A DNA stretch of 64,000 bases from Amycolatopsis mongoliensis (GCF_030285665.1 NZ_CP127295.1:62001-126000); one strand, 5' to 3'. Shown: positions 32,909 to 42,440, numbered from the stretch's first letter. Notes: generated from the sequence alone by a model not told the origin. Numbers and translations are program-made.

Positions 32909-34705
32909 TCAGCCGACCCCCGCCAGGAACCGGTGCGCGGCCTGCACCGCCGGTTTGGACGATCCGGCCTCGGTCAGCAGCACGGCGAACGCCAGGTCAC
33001 CGCGGTATCCGACGAACCAGCCGTGCGAGCGGGAGCCGTCCCCGAACTGGGCGGTGCCGGTCTTGCCCGCGACGTCGGGGATGTCACGCAGGCCGGTCGC
33101 GGTCCCCGCCGTGACGACCTCGCGCATCATCGCGCGCAACGCGCCCAGGACGTCGTCCGACGGCGGGTCGCCGACGTTCTGCGTGGTCGCGGGCATGCCC
33201 TTGACGATCGACGGCGTCGGCACCTTCCCGGCCTGCACGGTGGCCGCGGCCAGCGCCATACCGAACGGGCTGGTCACCACCGTGCCCTGGCCGAAGCCGT
33301 TCTCCGCCCGCTGGACGGCCGAGTCGCTGGGCGGGACCGTGCCGGTCACCGTGGTCAGGCCGGGGACGACGAAGTCCGCGCCGATCCCGAACGAGCGGGC
33401 GGCGTCGGTGAGCGCCGTCGACGGCAGCCCGGCGGCGAGCCGGGCGAAGGTCGTGTTGCACGAGCGCGCGAACGCCGTCTTCAGCGGGACGCGCCCCAGG
33501 TCGAACCGGCCTTCGTTCGGGACGACGCGGTTCTCGATCGTCGTGGTGCCGGGGCAGTCGACGGGGCTGCCGGCCTCGACGTCACCGGCCGACAGCGCGG
33601 CCGCCGCCGTCACGATCTTGAACGTCGACCCGGGCGGGTAGCGCCCGGACAGGGCCAGTGAGCCCTCTTCGTCGGCGGCTTCGTTCTGCGCGACGGCCAG
33701 GATGTCCCCGCTCGACGGCTGGATCGCCACCAGCGCGCCCGGGTACTGCTCGGTGGCCAGGGCCTGCTCGGCGGCGGCCTGGATCCGCGCGCTGAGCGTG
33801 CTGGTGACCGCGGGCGACGGGCTCGGCGGCTCGGCCTTGAGCTCGGAGACCTCGCCGCCGGTGACGTCCCGGGTGACGATCCGCCAGCCCGCCGCCCCGG
33901 CCAGCTGCTGCTCGACCAGCGCGCGGATGCCGGGGAGGACCTGCTGCCCGGAGCCTCGGGTGACCGGCAGCAGCCGCTCCTGGCTGGCGAACCGGACGCC
34001 GGGCAGGTCGTAGATCACCGGTTTGACCCGCTGGTAGTCGCCGGCCCGCAGGGTGATCACCGGGTAGGCGTCGCCGGGCTTGGTCTTGTTCATCCCGTCG
34101 AGCACCGACCGGCCGGTGACCGACGGCTCGTACCGGTGCAGCGCCTTCGCAAGCGAGCCGGCGACGGCGCTCGCGTTGCCCGTCTTCTGCGGGTCGACGA
34201 CCACCCCGATCACGGTCTGCGGGCGCATCAGCGGCACGCCGTCGCGGTCGAGGACCGGCGCGGTCTCGGGCAGCTGCGGCAGCAGGCCGAGGGTCTGGCC
34301 GACGGCCAGCTGCGGGTGCACGACCGTCGGCTGCCAGTGCACCTGCCAGCCGTTCTCGGCCGCGCGCAGCTGGGCGTCGGCGCGGTAGGTCCAGGTGCGG
34401 CCGTGCGGCAGGTGCCAGGTGAGCCGGTAGCCGGCGGTGACGGTGTCGCCGTTCGCCGGCTCCTTCACCTCTTCGTCGTCGACGTCCAGGGACTCTGGCT
34501 CGAGCACGCCGCGGACCTGGGACAGCACGGTCGTGGCCGCGTCCGGCGAATCGGTGTTCGCGGCCGCGGCGGCGACGTCCCCGGCCGCGACGGCGTCGAG
34601 GAAGGCGGAGAGGGCGTCCTCGGGACCGTCGCCCGAGCACCCGGCGGTGGTCGCGGCGGCGAGCAGCAGCACCGCGAGCGCACCGCGGCGTCGACGTGCA
34701 CTCAT
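32909..34705 (-). CDS. Lipoprotein penicillin-binding protein (class B-like transpeptidase, MecA_N domain)
   Basis: 598 residues. Lipobox TAGC gives an acylated cysteine at 23, so the protein is tethered outside the membrane. Residues ~28-140 form an NTF2-like MecA_N domain, ~145-290 a dimerisation domain, and ~300-598 the transpeptidase. Active-site motifs are complete: STFK (360-363, nucleophile Ser360), SCN (415-417) and KTGT (548-551). The type matches the M. tuberculosis Rv2864c lipoprotein PBP (from memory). It should cross-link peptidoglycan with low beta-lactam affinity. The gene is in the same housekeeping block as map. Confidence 0.92.
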   Translation of the reverse strand: MSARRRRGALAVLLLAAATTAGCSGDGPEDALSAFLDAVAAGDVAAAAANTDSPDAATTVLSQVRGVLEPESLDVDDEEVKEPANGDTVTAGYRLTWHLPHGRTWTYRADAQLRAAENGWQVHWQPTVVHPQLAVGQTLGLLPQLPETAPVLDRDGVPLMRPQTVIGVVVDPQKTGNASAVAGSLAKALHRYEPSVTGRSVLDGMNKTKPGDAYPVITLRAGDYQRVKPVIYDLPGVRFASQERLLPVTRGSGQQVLPGIRALVEQQLAGAAGWRIVTRDVTGGEVSELKAEPPSPSPAVTSTLSARIQAAAEQALATEQYPGALVAIQPSSGDILAVAQNEAADEEGSLALSGRYPPGSTFKIVTAAAALSAGDVEAGSPVDCPGTTTIENRVVPNEGRFDLGRVPLKTAFARSCNTTFARLAAGLPSTALTDAARSFGIGADFVVPGLTTVTGTVPPSDSAVQRAENGFGQGTVVTSPFGMALAAATVQAGKVPTPSIVKGMPATTQNVGDPPSDDVLGALRAMMREVVTAGTATGLRDIPDVAGKTGTAQFGDGSRSHGWFVGYRGDLAFAVLLTEAGSSKPAVQAAHRFLAGVG

Positions 34706-34767
34706 GGCGGGATGATGCCTGGTCAGCAGGGGTGTCCCGGCCTCGAAACGCCGCCACGGAAGAGTGG

Positions 34768-35622
34768 CTAGAAGAGCACCGTCGCGTACTGGCCGACCTG
34801 CTGGAAGCCGATCTTGCGGTAGGCCGCGAGGGCGGGGGTGTTGAAGGCGTTGACGTAGAGGCTGGCGGTGCGGCCCAGGCCTTTCACGAGCCGGTTGACC
34901 ACGGCGGCGGTGCCGGCGGTGCCCAGGCCGTCGCCCCGGCGTCCGGGGTGCACCCAGACGCCCTGGATCTGCCCGACCGTCGCCGACATCGCGCCGATCT
35001 CGGCCTTGAAGACGACCTCGCCGTTCTCGAACCGGGCGAACGCGCGCCCGGCGCCGATCAGCTCGGTGACGCGGGCGCGGTAGCTGGCGCCGCCGTCGCC
35101 GCTGCGCGGGTCGACGCCGACCTCCTCGATGAACATCGCGACGGCCGCGGGCAGGTACCGCTCGAGCTCGTCCGGCCGGACGGGGCGGACCAGCGGGTCG
35201 GCCGCGACCAGCGGCGTCGAGTCCAGGGCCATCAGCGGCTGGTCGTCGCGGACCTCGCGGGCCGGGCCCCACTCGTCGGAGAGCTCGTCCCAGAGGCCGA
35301 TGACCTGCTCGGCCGGGCCGACGAGCGACGAGCAGGTTCGCTGGCGGCGTAGCGCGCGGTCGGCGAAGGAGCGCAACGCGGGCGCGTTGCCGCGCAAGGG
35401 GATCAGGTTGGGGCCGGAGAAGCACAGCCCTTGGAGCCGCCCGGCGCGGACCGGGCGGTTGTCGGCGGCCCAGAGCTCGCCACCGAGCCGCCACGGGTCG
35501 AGGCCCGCGGCCTCGACCCGGGCGCTGACCATGCAGCTGCCCACCGGGTCGGCGGCGAGCGCGGCACGGACCGCCGGATAGTCCCGATCATCGAGCAGCC
35601 GTGCACCTGCAAGCCGCAACAC
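34768..35622 (-). CDS. DUF4081-containing GNAT acetyltransferase
   Basis: 284 residues. The first ~140 residues are the DUF4081 lead domain (WGGELWAADN-like, SGPNLIPLRG), and the second half is a GNAT fold with GQIQGVWVHPGRRGDGLGTAGTAAVV and YVNAFNTPALAAYRKIGF. The pair is characteristic of an actinobacterial protein encoded next to ispG and rip1 (Rv2867c in M. tuberculosis, from memory). Acceptor unknown. The GTG at 35622, immediately followed by TTG, was chosen because the conserved region begins there; upstream in-frame starts extend through non-conserved sequence. Confidence 0.82.
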   Translation of the reverse strand: MLRLAGARLLDDRDYPAVRAALAADPVGSCMVSARVEAAGLDPWRLGGELWAADNRPVRAGRLQGLCFSGPNLIPLRGNAPALRSFADRALRRQRTCSSLVGPAEQVIGLWDELSDEWGPAREVRDDQPLMALDSTPLVAADPLVRPVRPDELERYLPAAVAMFIEEVGVDPRSGDGGASYRARVTELIGAGRAFARFENGEVVFKAEIGAMSATVGQIQGVWVHPGRRGDGLGTAGTAAVVNRLVKGLGRTASLYVNAFNTPALAAYRKIGFQQVGQYATVLF

Positions 35623-35721
35623 GGGGTCCAGGGTGCCAGATTCGGCGCCTGAACGGAACGCGAGGCCCCGGACACGGTGAGATGAACAGCCCGGGTCGCG
35701 GTTCGCGGGGAGAATGAGTGT

Positions 35722-35928
35722 ATGCAGCGGTATACGTACAAGGTCGTAGAGGTCCGGGAGAAGCTCGTCGGGGGCAAGATGTCCGGCGGGAAGCTCGAGA
35801 AGCTGCTCAACGACCACGCCGCCGACGGCTGGCAGCTGAAGGCGATCACTTCGGCGGAGGTGAAGGGCCGTGTCGGGCCCGGCGGCGTGGACGGGTTGCT
35901 GGTCACCTTCGAGAAGCCGGTCGGCTGA
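35722..35928 (+). CDS. DUF4177 domain small protein
   Basis: 68 residues: MQRYTYKVVEVREKLVGGKM followed by LEKLLNDHAADGWQLKAIT. The Y-K-V-V start and the D-G-W-x-L core are the DUF4177 signature, a small alpha/beta fold of unknown function. GGGGAG lies about 8 nt before the ATG. It is divergent from the DUF4081 GNAT gene and convergent with the VOC gene 15 bp away. Confidence 0.8.
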   Translation: MQRYTYKVVEVREKLVGGKMSGGKLEKLLNDHAADGWQLKAITSAEVKGRVGPGGVDGLLVTFEKPVG

Positions 35929-35943
35929 GGCGCGGCCAGCCCC

Positions 35944-36336
35944 TCAGGGCGCGCCGCGGTAGGTGCCGAACGTCCAGGCGTTGCCCTCCGGGTCGCGCAG
36001 GCTGAACGTGTGCGAGCCGTAGTCCGTGTCGGTCAGCTCCGCGGTGATCTCCGCGCCCGCGGCCTTCGCCTTCGCGTGGATCTCGTCGACGTGGTCCGAA
36101 ACCACGTACACCGCGCCGGTGCCGGGTTTCACGGCGTCGTGGACACCGTCCGGCGGGCGGACGCTGCCCAGCATCACCGCGCCGCCTTCGGGCCAGCGCA
36201 GCTCGGCGTGCGCGATCAGGTCGCCTTCGGGCACCACCAGCGTCTCGGTGAAGCCCAGGACGTCGACGAGGAAACGGACCGCCGCCGGGGCGTCGTCGTA
36301 ACGCAGGGCGGGCCAGACGTTCGGTTCAGGAGTCAT
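35944..36336 (-). CDS. VOC-superfamily (glyoxalase/bleomycin-resistance-like) protein
   Basis: 130 residues, a single VOC module pair: VWPALRYDDAPAAVRFLVDVLGF at the start and SHTFSLRDPEGNAWTFGTY at the end. The type (P-x-L-x-Y-D-D-A-x-A-A) is common in actinobacteria and often found beside AraC or sigma genes. Metal or substrate is unknown. Its ATG lies inside the last codons of the upstream AraC gene (11-bp overlap), so the two are one transcript and probably share a function. Confidence 0.82.
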   Translation of the reverse strand: MTPEPNVWPALRYDDAPAAVRFLVDVLGFTETLVVPEGDLIAHAELRWPEGGAVMLGSVRPPDGVHDAVKPGTGAVYVVSDHVDEIHAKAKAAGAEITAELTDTDYGSHTFSLRDPEGNAWTFGTYRGAP

Positions 36337-37138
36337 GCCCGCGAGTCTTGCCCGCCGCCACTCCCTCGTCTTGGAGGAACGGGAGCTCCTCGGCGATCCA
36401 CGTCCCCGGCGTGCACCCGGCCAGCGCCCGCCACTCGTTGCTCAGGTGCGCCTGGTCGTAGTAGCCGCACTCGACGGCCAGCCCGGCCAGGTCCGAGCGC
36501 CCCTGCCGCAACAACCGCCCGGCCCGCTCGAACCGCAGTACCCGCGCCGCCTGCTTGGGCGCCAGGCCCAGCACCGCCCGGAACCGCTCACCCAGGTGAC
36601 GGCGGCTCCAGCCGACCTCGTCCGCCAGGTCCGTGACGCGCACCCGGCCGTCCGCGCCCCGCATCCGGCGCCAGGCCTCCCCCAGCTCGGGCGGCGGCGC
36701 CACCGGATCGACCGCCCGCGCCGCCAGCACGTCGTCGAGCAGGGCGAACCGCTCGCCCCAGGTCGGCAGCTCCCGCAGCCGGTCCGGCAGCGAGCCCAGG
36801 CCGAACTCGGCCAGGTCGCACACCTCGCCGCTCAGCTCCGCCGCCGTGACCCCGAACAACGTCCGCACGCCCAGCGGGTCGAGCTCCAGCTGCAGCCCTT
36901 CCTGGCTGCGATCCTGCCGGATCAGCACCGCGCGCGTGTGCAGCCCGCCGACGAGCCCCTGCAGGCTGTGCCCGGCCATCCGGACCGGCCCCGCCAGGCT
37001 GATGACCAGCGTCACATGCCGGGACGGCAGACCTCGGTGCACGGGCAGCGTCACCTCGTCCTGCGCGTACCCGACATAGCGCGTGACCAGCGGCCGCACC
37101 ACCGGGTGCGGCTGCCGGACGGCCCAGGTCACGCTCAC
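36326..37138 (-). CDS. AraC-family transcriptional regulator
   Basis: 270 residues. The first ~150 residues are a beta-rich sensor (VTLVISLAGPVRM, GLVGGLHTRAVLI). The C-terminal AraC DNA-binding domain has two HTH units: VTDLADEVGWSRRHLGERFRAVLG and LAVECGYYDQAHLSNEWRALAG, with the closing G-C-T-P-G. GTG at 37138 was chosen as it starts the sensor domain. The 3' end overlaps the VOC gene by 11 bp, which suggests the regulator and the VOC protein respond to the same compound. Confidence 0.88.
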   Translation of the reverse strand: MSVTWAVRQPHPVVRPLVTRYVGYAQDEVTLPVHRGLPSRHVTLVISLAGPVRMAGHSLQGLVGGLHTRAVLIRQDRSQEGLQLELDPLGVRTLFGVTAAELSGEVCDLAEFGLGSLPDRLRELPTWGERFALLDDVLAARAVDPVAPPPELGEAWRRMRGADGRVRVTDLADEVGWSRRHLGERFRAVLGLAPKQAARVLRFERAGRLLRQGRSDLAGLAVECGYYDQAHLSNEWRALAGCTPGTWIAEELPFLQDEGVAAGKTRGHDS

Positions 37139-37220
37139 GAATACCAGCGTAAACGTCACCACCGGCAGTTCGGGTTCTGCTAACACGGACAGTGCGTCCC
37201 CACCGCGGAAGGAACCCCCG

Positions 37221-37475
37221 ATGACGATCCAGGAGCAGGCGCAGCAGCTGGAGCTGCTCGCCGACCAGGTGCCCACCGGCATCGCGCTCGCCACGAAGAG
37301 CGACCTCGAAGATCTGCAGGCACAGGTGATGGGCCTGCTCGGGGAGACGTCGACCGCGACCGCGATCCAGGGTTCGATCCAGCTGGCGTCGCAGCAGATC
37401 GACGAGGTCGCCGCCGCGCTGGAGAACGTCCGCCTGCAGATCCGCGACGCCGCCCAGCACCACCTGCAGGGCTGA
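37221..37475 (+). CDS. Small helical (coiled-coil) protein of unknown function
   Basis: 84 residues, almost wholly helical, with heptad-like spacing: EQAQQLELLADQV, LEDLQAQVMGLL, SIQLASQQIDEVAAALENV. No cysteine, no membrane helix, no signal peptide. GGAAGGAAC precedes the ATG and TAACAC upstream could be a -10. I do not recognise the family; a self-associating structural or partner-binding protein is plausible. It is followed 6 bp after its stop by a family B palindrome. Confidence 0.65.
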   Translation: MTIQEQAQQLELLADQVPTGIALATKSDLEDLQAQVMGLLGETSTATAIQGSIQLASQQIDEVAAALENVRLQIRDAAQHHLQG

Positions 37476-37481
37476 CCCCGA

Positions 37482-37531
37482 CGGTCGTGAGTGATCAGGG
37501 CGGTTCTAACCGCCCTGATCACTCACGACCG
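37482..37531. repeat. Intergenic palindrome, family B copy 2
   Basis: Perfect inverted repeat with 24-bp arms (37482-37505 and 37508-37531) around CT. The arm carries CGTGAGTG-ATCA-GGGCGGTT. Compared with the copy at 31980, TTTA/TAAA has become ATCA/TGAT on both arms. It lies between the convergent small helical protein gene and ispG. Confidence 0.9.
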
Positions 37532-37551
37532 GCTGCGGAAGAGCGCCTGGG

Positions 37552-38703
37552 TCAGCCGGCGGTGACGACCGGCTCGCCCTCGCCGAGGGACTCGCCCGCT
37601 TCTTCGGCGATGCGCATGGCCTCTTCGATCAGCGTCTCGACGATCGCGTGCTCGGGCACGGTCTTGATGACCTCGCCCTTCACGAAGATCTGGCCCTTGC
37701 CGTTGCCCGAAGCGACGCCGAGGTCGGCTTCGCGGGCCTCGCCCGGGCCGTTGACGACGCAGCCCATGACCGCGACGCGCAGCGGGATCTCCATGCCCTC
37801 GAGCCCGGCGGTGACCTGCTCGGCGAGCGTGTAGACGTCCACCTGCGCGCGCCCGCACGACGGGCACGACACGATCTCCAGCTTGCGCTGCTTCAGGTTC
37901 AGCGACTGCAGGATCTGGATGCCGACCTTGACCTCTTCGACCGGCGGCGCGGAGAGCGACACGCGGATCGTGTCGCCGATGCCCTGGCGCAGCAGCGCGC
38001 CGAACGCGACGGCCGACTTGATCGTGCCCTGGAACGCCGGGCCCGCCTCGGTGACGCCGAGGTGCAGCGGGTAGTCGCACTGCTCGGCGAGGATCTCGTA
38101 GGCGCGCACCATGACCACCGGGTCGTTGTGCTTGACCGAGATCTTGATGTCGTGGAAGTCGTGCTCGGCGAACAGCGACGCCTCCCACAGGGCCGACTCG
38201 GCGAGCGCCTCCGGCGTCGCCTTGCCGTACTTCTCGAGCAGGCGCTTGTCCAGCGAGCCCGCGTTGACGCCGATCCGGATCGGCGTGCCGTGGTCCTTCG
38301 CGGCCTGCGCGATCTCCTTGACCTGGTCGTCGAACTTCCGGATGTTGCCCGGGTTCACGCGCACCGCGGCGCAACCGGCCTCGATCGCGGCGAAGACGTA
38401 CTTCGGCTGGAAGTGGATGTCGGCGATCACCGGGATCTGCGACTTCTTCGCGATGGCGGGCAGCGCCTCGGCGTCGTCGGCCGACGGGCACGCGACGCGG
38501 ACGATGTCGCAGCCCGCGGCGGTCAGCTCGGCGATCTGCTGCAGGGTCGCGTTGACGTCGGAGGTGAGCGTCGTCGTCATCGACTGGACGGAGATCGGGT
38601 GGTCGCTGCCGACACCGACCGGGCCCACCTGGAGCTGGCGGGTCTTGCGGCGCTCGGACAGGACGGGCGGGGGCAGGGCAGGCATACCGAGTGCGACGGT
38701 CAC
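37552..38703 (-). CDS. ispG: 4-hydroxy-3-methylbut-2-en-1-yl diphosphate synthase (GcpE/IspG)
   Basis: 383 residues. Catalyses the penultimate step of the MEP isoprenoid pathway with a [4Fe-4S] cluster. The N-terminal TIM-barrel half has [20 protein letters not shown]. The cluster cysteines lie in [10 protein letters not shown] and [12 protein letters not shown], the standard C-terminal pattern. It is separated from rip1 and dxr by a 14-bp terminator but is in the same order as in other actinobacteria. Dxr, the first committed enzyme of the same pathway, is encoded 1.3 kb upstream. GTG at 38703 was taken; an ATG at 38685 is possible. Confidence 0.96.
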   Translation of the reverse strand: MTVALGMPALPPPVLSERRKTRQLQVGPVGVGSDHPISVQSMTTTLTSDVNATLQQIAELTAAGCDIVRVACPSADDAEALPAIAKKSQIPVIADIHFQPKYVFAAIEAGCAAVRVNPGNIRKFDDQVKEIAQAAKDHGTPIRIGVNAGSLDKRLLEKYGKATPEALAESALWEASLFAEHDFHDIKISVKHNDPVVMVRAYEILAEQCDYPLHLGVTEAGPAFQGTIKSAVAFGALLRQGIGDTIRVSLSAPPVEEVKVGIQILQSLNLKQRKLEIVSCPSCGRAQVDVYTLAEQVTAGLEGMEIPLRVAVMGCVVNGPGEAREADLGVASGNGKGQIFVKGEVIKTVPEHAIVETLIEEAMRIAEEAGESLGEGEPVVTAG

Positions 38704-38783
38704 GGCCTCCAGCGTACCTACCCCGACCGGGCCACCTTCACCATGTCAACCGTCACGGTGAGCAGCATTACGCCCCGTGCGAC

Positions 38784-38817
38784 CCGCCACGGAGGGGCCG
38801 GAACCCCTCCGTGGCGG
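38784..38817 (-). terminator. Terminator after the dxr-rip1 operon
   Basis: CCGCCACGGAGGGG (38784-38797) and its exact complement (38804-38817) form a 14-bp stem with a 6-nt loop, 4 bp beyond the rip1 stop. It separates rip1 from ispG. Confidence 0.75.
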
Positions 38818-38821
38818 AGCA

Positions 38822-40036
38822 CTACTGCAGACGAATCGGGTTGACGATGTCCGCCGTGACCGTGAGCAGGGTCACCGCGCCACCGATGAGCACCAGCACC
38901 ATCGTGATCCCGGACAGCCTCGTGTAGTCGACGGGCCCGCCGGCCACCTTGCCCCGCCGGGCGCGGATCCAGTCGCGGACGCGCTCGTACCAGACCACCG
39001 CGATGTGCCCGCCGTCGAGCGGCAGCAGCGGCAGCAGGTTGAACACGCCGATGAAGAAGTTCAGGCTGGCCAGCAGGAAGAAGAACAGCACCCAGATGCC
39101 CCGCTCGACGGCCTCGCCGCCGATCCGGCTCGCGCCGACGACGCTGACCGGGGTGTTCGGGTCGCGCTCGCCGCCGAAGATCGCGGTGACGACGGCGGGG
39201 ATGCGCTCCGGGAACTCGACGAGCCGCTGGGCCGTCTCGGAGAACATCGTGCCGGTGAAGCTGAACGTGGCGCCGACCGCGGCGACCGGGCCGTACTGCG
39301 TGGTGGCGGCCGGCAGCTGCGGCGAGGCGCCGATCATGCCGACCTCCTTGACGCCCGAGCTGCTCCAGCGCTGCACCTTCGGCACGTCGACGACGAGCGA
39401 CAGGCGCTGGTCGCCGCGCTGGACGTCGAACTCCGTCGGGCCGCTGGTGGCCTGCACGGTGGCGAGCATCTCGTCCCAGGTCGCGATCGGCTTGCCGCCG
39501 ATCGCGACGATCTTGTCACCGGCCCGCAGCCCGGCGGCCTGCGCGGGACGCGCGGCGCCCGGCGGGCAGGTGGGGTCCTGGGCCTGCTCCTTCGTCGTGG
39601 CCGAGCGGGCGCAGGAGGTCGAAGCCAGCACCGGCTCGGTCGTGGTGGGGCCGGCCAGGTTCGGCAGCCCCATCGTCACGGCCATCAGGTAGAGCACGAC
39701 GAAGCCGAGGATGAAGTGCGTGATCGACCCGGCGGACATGACGACCGTGCGCTTCCAGGTCTTGAACCGCCACATCGCGCGGGGAGCCTCGTCCGGCGTC
39801 ACCTCGTCGAGCGCTGTCATGCCGGCGATGTCGCAGAAGCCGCCGAGCGGGATCCACTTCAGGCCGTATTCGGTCTCCCCGCGACGCCAGGAGAACACCG
39901 TGGGCCCGAAGCCCACGAAGTACCGGCGGACCTTCATGCCGAAGGCCTTCGCGGTGACCATGTGGCCGGCCTCGTGCAGTGCGACGGAGACACAGATCCC
40001 CAGCGCGAAGAGCACCACACCGATGATGTAGGACAC
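38822..40036 (-). CDS. rip1: Site-2 intramembrane metalloprotease (RseP/Rip1 type)
   Basis: 404 residues. The zinc-binding HEAGH is at 21-25 in the first membrane helix, and the third ligand lies in LLPLLPLDGGHIAV near residue 340. One PDZ domain (around GLRAGDKIVAIGGKPI) lies between. The family cleaves membrane-embedded anti-sigma factors and other regulators inside the bilayer; M. tuberculosis Rip1 controls several sigma pathways and virulence. The N-terminus has the expected short lead before helix 1. It follows dxr by 3 bp, so both are co-transcribed. GTG start at 40036. Confidence 0.95.
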   Translation of the reverse strand: MSYIIGVVLFALGICVSVALHEAGHMVTAKAFGMKVRRYFVGFGPTVFSWRRGETEYGLKWIPLGGFCDIAGMTALDEVTPDEAPRAMWRFKTWKRTVVMSAGSITHFILGFVVLYLMAVTMGLPNLAGPTTTEPVLASTSCARSATTKEQAQDPTCPPGAARPAQAAGLRAGDKIVAIGGKPIATWDEMLATVQATSGPTEFDVQRGDQRLSLVVDVPKVQRWSSSGVKEVGMIGASPQLPAATTQYGPVAAVGATFSFTGTMFSETAQRLVEFPERIPAVVTAIFGGERDPNTPVSVVGASRIGGEAVERGIWVLFFFLLASLNFFIGVFNLLPLLPLDGGHIAVVWYERVRDWIRARRGKVAGGPVDYTRLSGITMVLVLIGGAVTLLTVTADIVNPIRLQ

Positions 40037-40039
40037 CCG

Positions 40040-41242
40040 CTACTTCCCCTCGATGATCGAACCGGCCCGCGCGCGAGCCCAGCGCTCGGCGGCGAGAACG
40101 TCGTCGACGTCGCGCGGTTCGCGACGCCACTCGTCGGCGGCTCCCACCACCTCGGAAACAGTGTCCACTATCGACGTGAAGCCGGTGTTCTGCGCCAGGA
40201 ACGCCGCGACGAGCTCCTCGTTCGCGGCGTTGTACACCGCGGGCAGGCAGCCGCCCGCGGTGCCGCAGTGCCGGGCCAGCTCGACGGCCGGGAAGGCCTC
40301 GTCGTCCAGCGGCTCGAAAGTCCAGGTCGCGGCCTTGTCCCAGGTGCACGCGGGGGCGGCGTCGGGCACCCGGTCGGGCCAGTGCAGGGCGAGCGCGATC
40401 GGCAGCCGCATGTCGGGCGGGCTGGCCTGGGCGATCGTCGAGCCGTCGGTGAAGGTCACCATCGAGTGCACGATCGACTGCGGGTGCACGGTGACGTCGA
40501 TCCGGTCGGGCTCGATGCCGAACAGCAGCGCCGCCTCGATCAGCTCCAGGCCCTTGTTGACCAGGGTGGCGGAGTTGATGGTGATCAGCGGGCCCATCGA
40601 CCAGGTCGGGTGCGCCATCGCCTGCTCGACGGTGACGTCGGCCAGCTCGGCCCGCTTGCGGCCGCGGAACGGGCCGCCGGAGGCGGTGAGCACGAGCCGG
40701 GCGACTTCGTCCTGGCGGCCGGCGCGCAGGGCCTGCGCGATGGCGGAGTGCTCGGAGTCGACCGGCACGAGCTGCCCGGGCTTGGCCGCGGCGAGCACCA
40801 GCGGCCCGCCGGCGATGAGCGACTCCTTGTTGGCCAGCGCGAGGGTGGCGCCGGTGGCGAGCGCCCGCAGCGTCGGCTCGAGGCCGCGGGAGCCGGGCAG
40901 CGCGTTGAGGACGGTGTCGACGGGCACGGCGTCGATCAGCTCGGTGACCGCGTCGGAGCCCGCGAAGAGCCGCGGGAGCTTGAACTCGCCCTGCGAATAG
41001 CCGCGCTTCTGCGCTTCGGCGTACAGCGCGAGCTGCACGTCTTCGGCGGCGGTGGCCTTGGTCACGGCGACGGCCTCGACGCCGTGGGCGAGCGCCTGCG
41101 CGGCGAGCGCGGCCGGATCGGCGCCACCCGCCGCGATGCCGGCCACCCGGAAGAGGTGCGGGTTGCGGGCCGCGACGTCCAGGGCCTGCACGCCGATGGA
41201 CCCGGTGGAGCCGAGCACGAGAACGCTTCGCGAGGTAGTCAT
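40040..41242 (-). CDS. dxr: 1-deoxy-D-xylulose-5-phosphate reductoisomerase
   Basis: 400 residues. NADPH-dependent rearrangement of DXP to MEP, first committed step of the MEP isoprenoid pathway. It opens with the Rossmann motif [14 protein letters not shown]. The catalytic/metal region is [14 protein letters not shown] (Asp, Glu) and the substrate-binding block TASGGPFRG; the flexible loop includes [23 protein letters not shown]. The C-terminal helical domain completes it. It leads an operon with the site-2 protease gene; ispG of the same pathway follows further on. ATG at 41242 is the clear start. Confidence 0.97.
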   Translation of the reverse strand: MTTSRSVLVLGSTGSIGVQALDVAARNPHLFRVAGIAAGGADPAALAAQALAHGVEAVAVTKATAAEDVQLALYAEAQKRGYSQGEFKLPRLFAGSDAVTELIDAVPVDTVLNALPGSRGLEPTLRALATGATLALANKESLIAGGPLVLAAAKPGQLVPVDSEHSAIAQALRAGRQDEVARLVLTASGGPFRGRKRAELADVTVEQAMAHPTWSMGPLITINSATLVNKGLELIEAALLFGIEPDRIDVTVHPQSIVHSMVTFTDGSTIAQASPPDMRLPIALALHWPDRVPDAAPACTWDKAATWTFEPLDDEAFPAVELARHCGTAGGCLPAVYNAANEELVAAFLAQNTGFTSIVDTVSEVVGAADEWRREPRDVDDVLAAERWARARAGSIIEGK

Positions 41243-41336
41243 CGCGAGTCATTGTCGCGCGGGGCGTCTCCGCGGCGCACCCGGAGGTGTGGGATCATCG
41301 GCGCGTCCGTGGTTCAAGGGTCTTGAGGAGTTCATC

Positions 41337-41591
41337 GTGGCAGGCAAGGCGGTCGAGAAGCGGCCCGAGGTCGACCCCCGCGACGAGCCGTCCGCGGCCT
41401 GGGGCTGGCACGGTTCGTTCCCGAAGGCCACCCGCATCGCCGGCTGGGTCAGCGCGATCATCCTGCTCGTGATGATCAAGGGCAACCACGAGAACAACAC
41501 CGAGAACGTGTGGCTCGTCGGCCTCTCGCTGTTCCTGATCCTGCTGCTGGTGCTCGACATCCGTAAGCAGCGCACGGCCTGGCGCAAGTAG
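41337..41591 (+). CDS. DUF2631 two-helix membrane protein
   Basis: 84 residues. A hydrophilic N-terminus (VEKRPEVDPRDEPSAAWGWHG) precedes two membrane helices, about 35-46 and 58-75, separated by GNHENNTENVW, and the tail RKQRTAWRK is basic. The pattern and its position next to dxr match DUF2631, an actinobacterial protein of unknown function. GTG at 41337 with GAGGAG upstream is the preferred start. It is divergent from dxr. Confidence 0.82.
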   Translation: MAGKAVEKRPEVDPRDEPSAAWGWHGSFPKATRIAGWVSAIILLVMIKGNHENNTENVWLVGLSLFLILLLVLDIRKQRTAWRK

Positions 41592-41617
41592 TTGGTGACC
41601 CGCTAACGTCGCGGGTC

Positions 41618-42277
41618 ATGAAGCTGCGCTGGGGTTTGGCTCTCGTCGGTGTCCTGGGTGCGTTGCTGGTGGCGCCGGCTTCGGCTTCGGCAGCCCCGGT
41701 GGTCACGCGGTGCGAGTTCACCCCGACCCCCGACAACCCCGCGGCACGTCCCGTGGTGCGGCCGCTGCCGTTCGCTTTGACGCGCGGGACGGTCGACGTG
41801 ACGTTCCGCTTCAACTACGGCCCGGTGACGGTGCGGCTGAACCGCGCCGGGGCGGCGCCGTGCGCGGTGCACAACATGGTTTCGCTCATCCTGCAGCGGT
41901 TCTACGACCGGTCGCAGTGCTGGCGGCTGTCCAACTCCGCTCGGCTCGGCGTTCTCCAGTGCGGGGACATCTACGAGGTCGAGAAGGGCGGACCGGGGTA
42001 CAAGTTCCCCGATGAGGTTTCCGGTACCGAGACCTACCCGCGCGGGACCGTGGCGATGGGGAACCAGGGGCCGGGGACCAACGGGTCCGAGTTCTTCATC
42101 GTGCACTCGTTCGCGAACATCCCGGCGAACTACTCGGTGCTGGGCCGCGTGGTGCGCGGCATGGAGGCGCTGGACCACATGGTGGCCGACGGCATCATCC
42201 CGACCGACCCGAACGGCCCGCTGGACGGCGCACCGGCGCACCCGGTGAAGATCCAGCGGGCGTCGCTCGGCTGGTAG
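41618..42277 (+). CDS. Secreted cyclophilin-type peptidyl-prolyl isomerase
   Basis: 219 residues. A signal peptide of ~26 residues (MKLRWGLALVGVLGALLVAP, then Ala-rich cleavage region) leads to a cyclophilin domain. Recognisable parts are NYGPVTVRLNRAGAAPCAVHN, FYDRSQCWRLSNS, GTVAMGNQGPGTNGSEFFIV and YSVLGRVVRGMEALDHM. Three cysteines in the mature part suggest disulphides. The active-site arginine that in human CypA sits in the first sheet is not identifiable, so activity is uncertain. TAACGT lies 8 nt before the ATG and no ribosome-binding site is seen, so the message is probably leaderless. Confidence 0.88.
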   Translation: MKLRWGLALVGVLGALLVAPASASAAPVVTRCEFTPTPDNPAARPVVRPLPFALTRGTVDVTFRFNYGPVTVRLNRAGAAPCAVHNMVSLILQRFYDRSQCWRLSNSARLGVLQCGDIYEVEKGGPGYKFPDEVSGTETYPRGTVAMGNQGPGTNGSEFFIVHSFANIPANYSVLGRVVRGMEALDHMVADGIIPTDPNGPLDGAPAHPVKIQRASLGW

Positions 42278-42440
42278 CCAATCGCTTCACGCCCCCACCC
42301 TCGGATGGCGCGGAGATCACGAGCGTGTTCACGCTCATGGACCACTACCAGCTTCGACGCCCGAATCGTCACCCCAAAGAGTGAATGGCCCGCTCGCCCA
42401 ATTACATTGTGCGAGTCAGCAGCCTGAGGGGTCTCACTCG

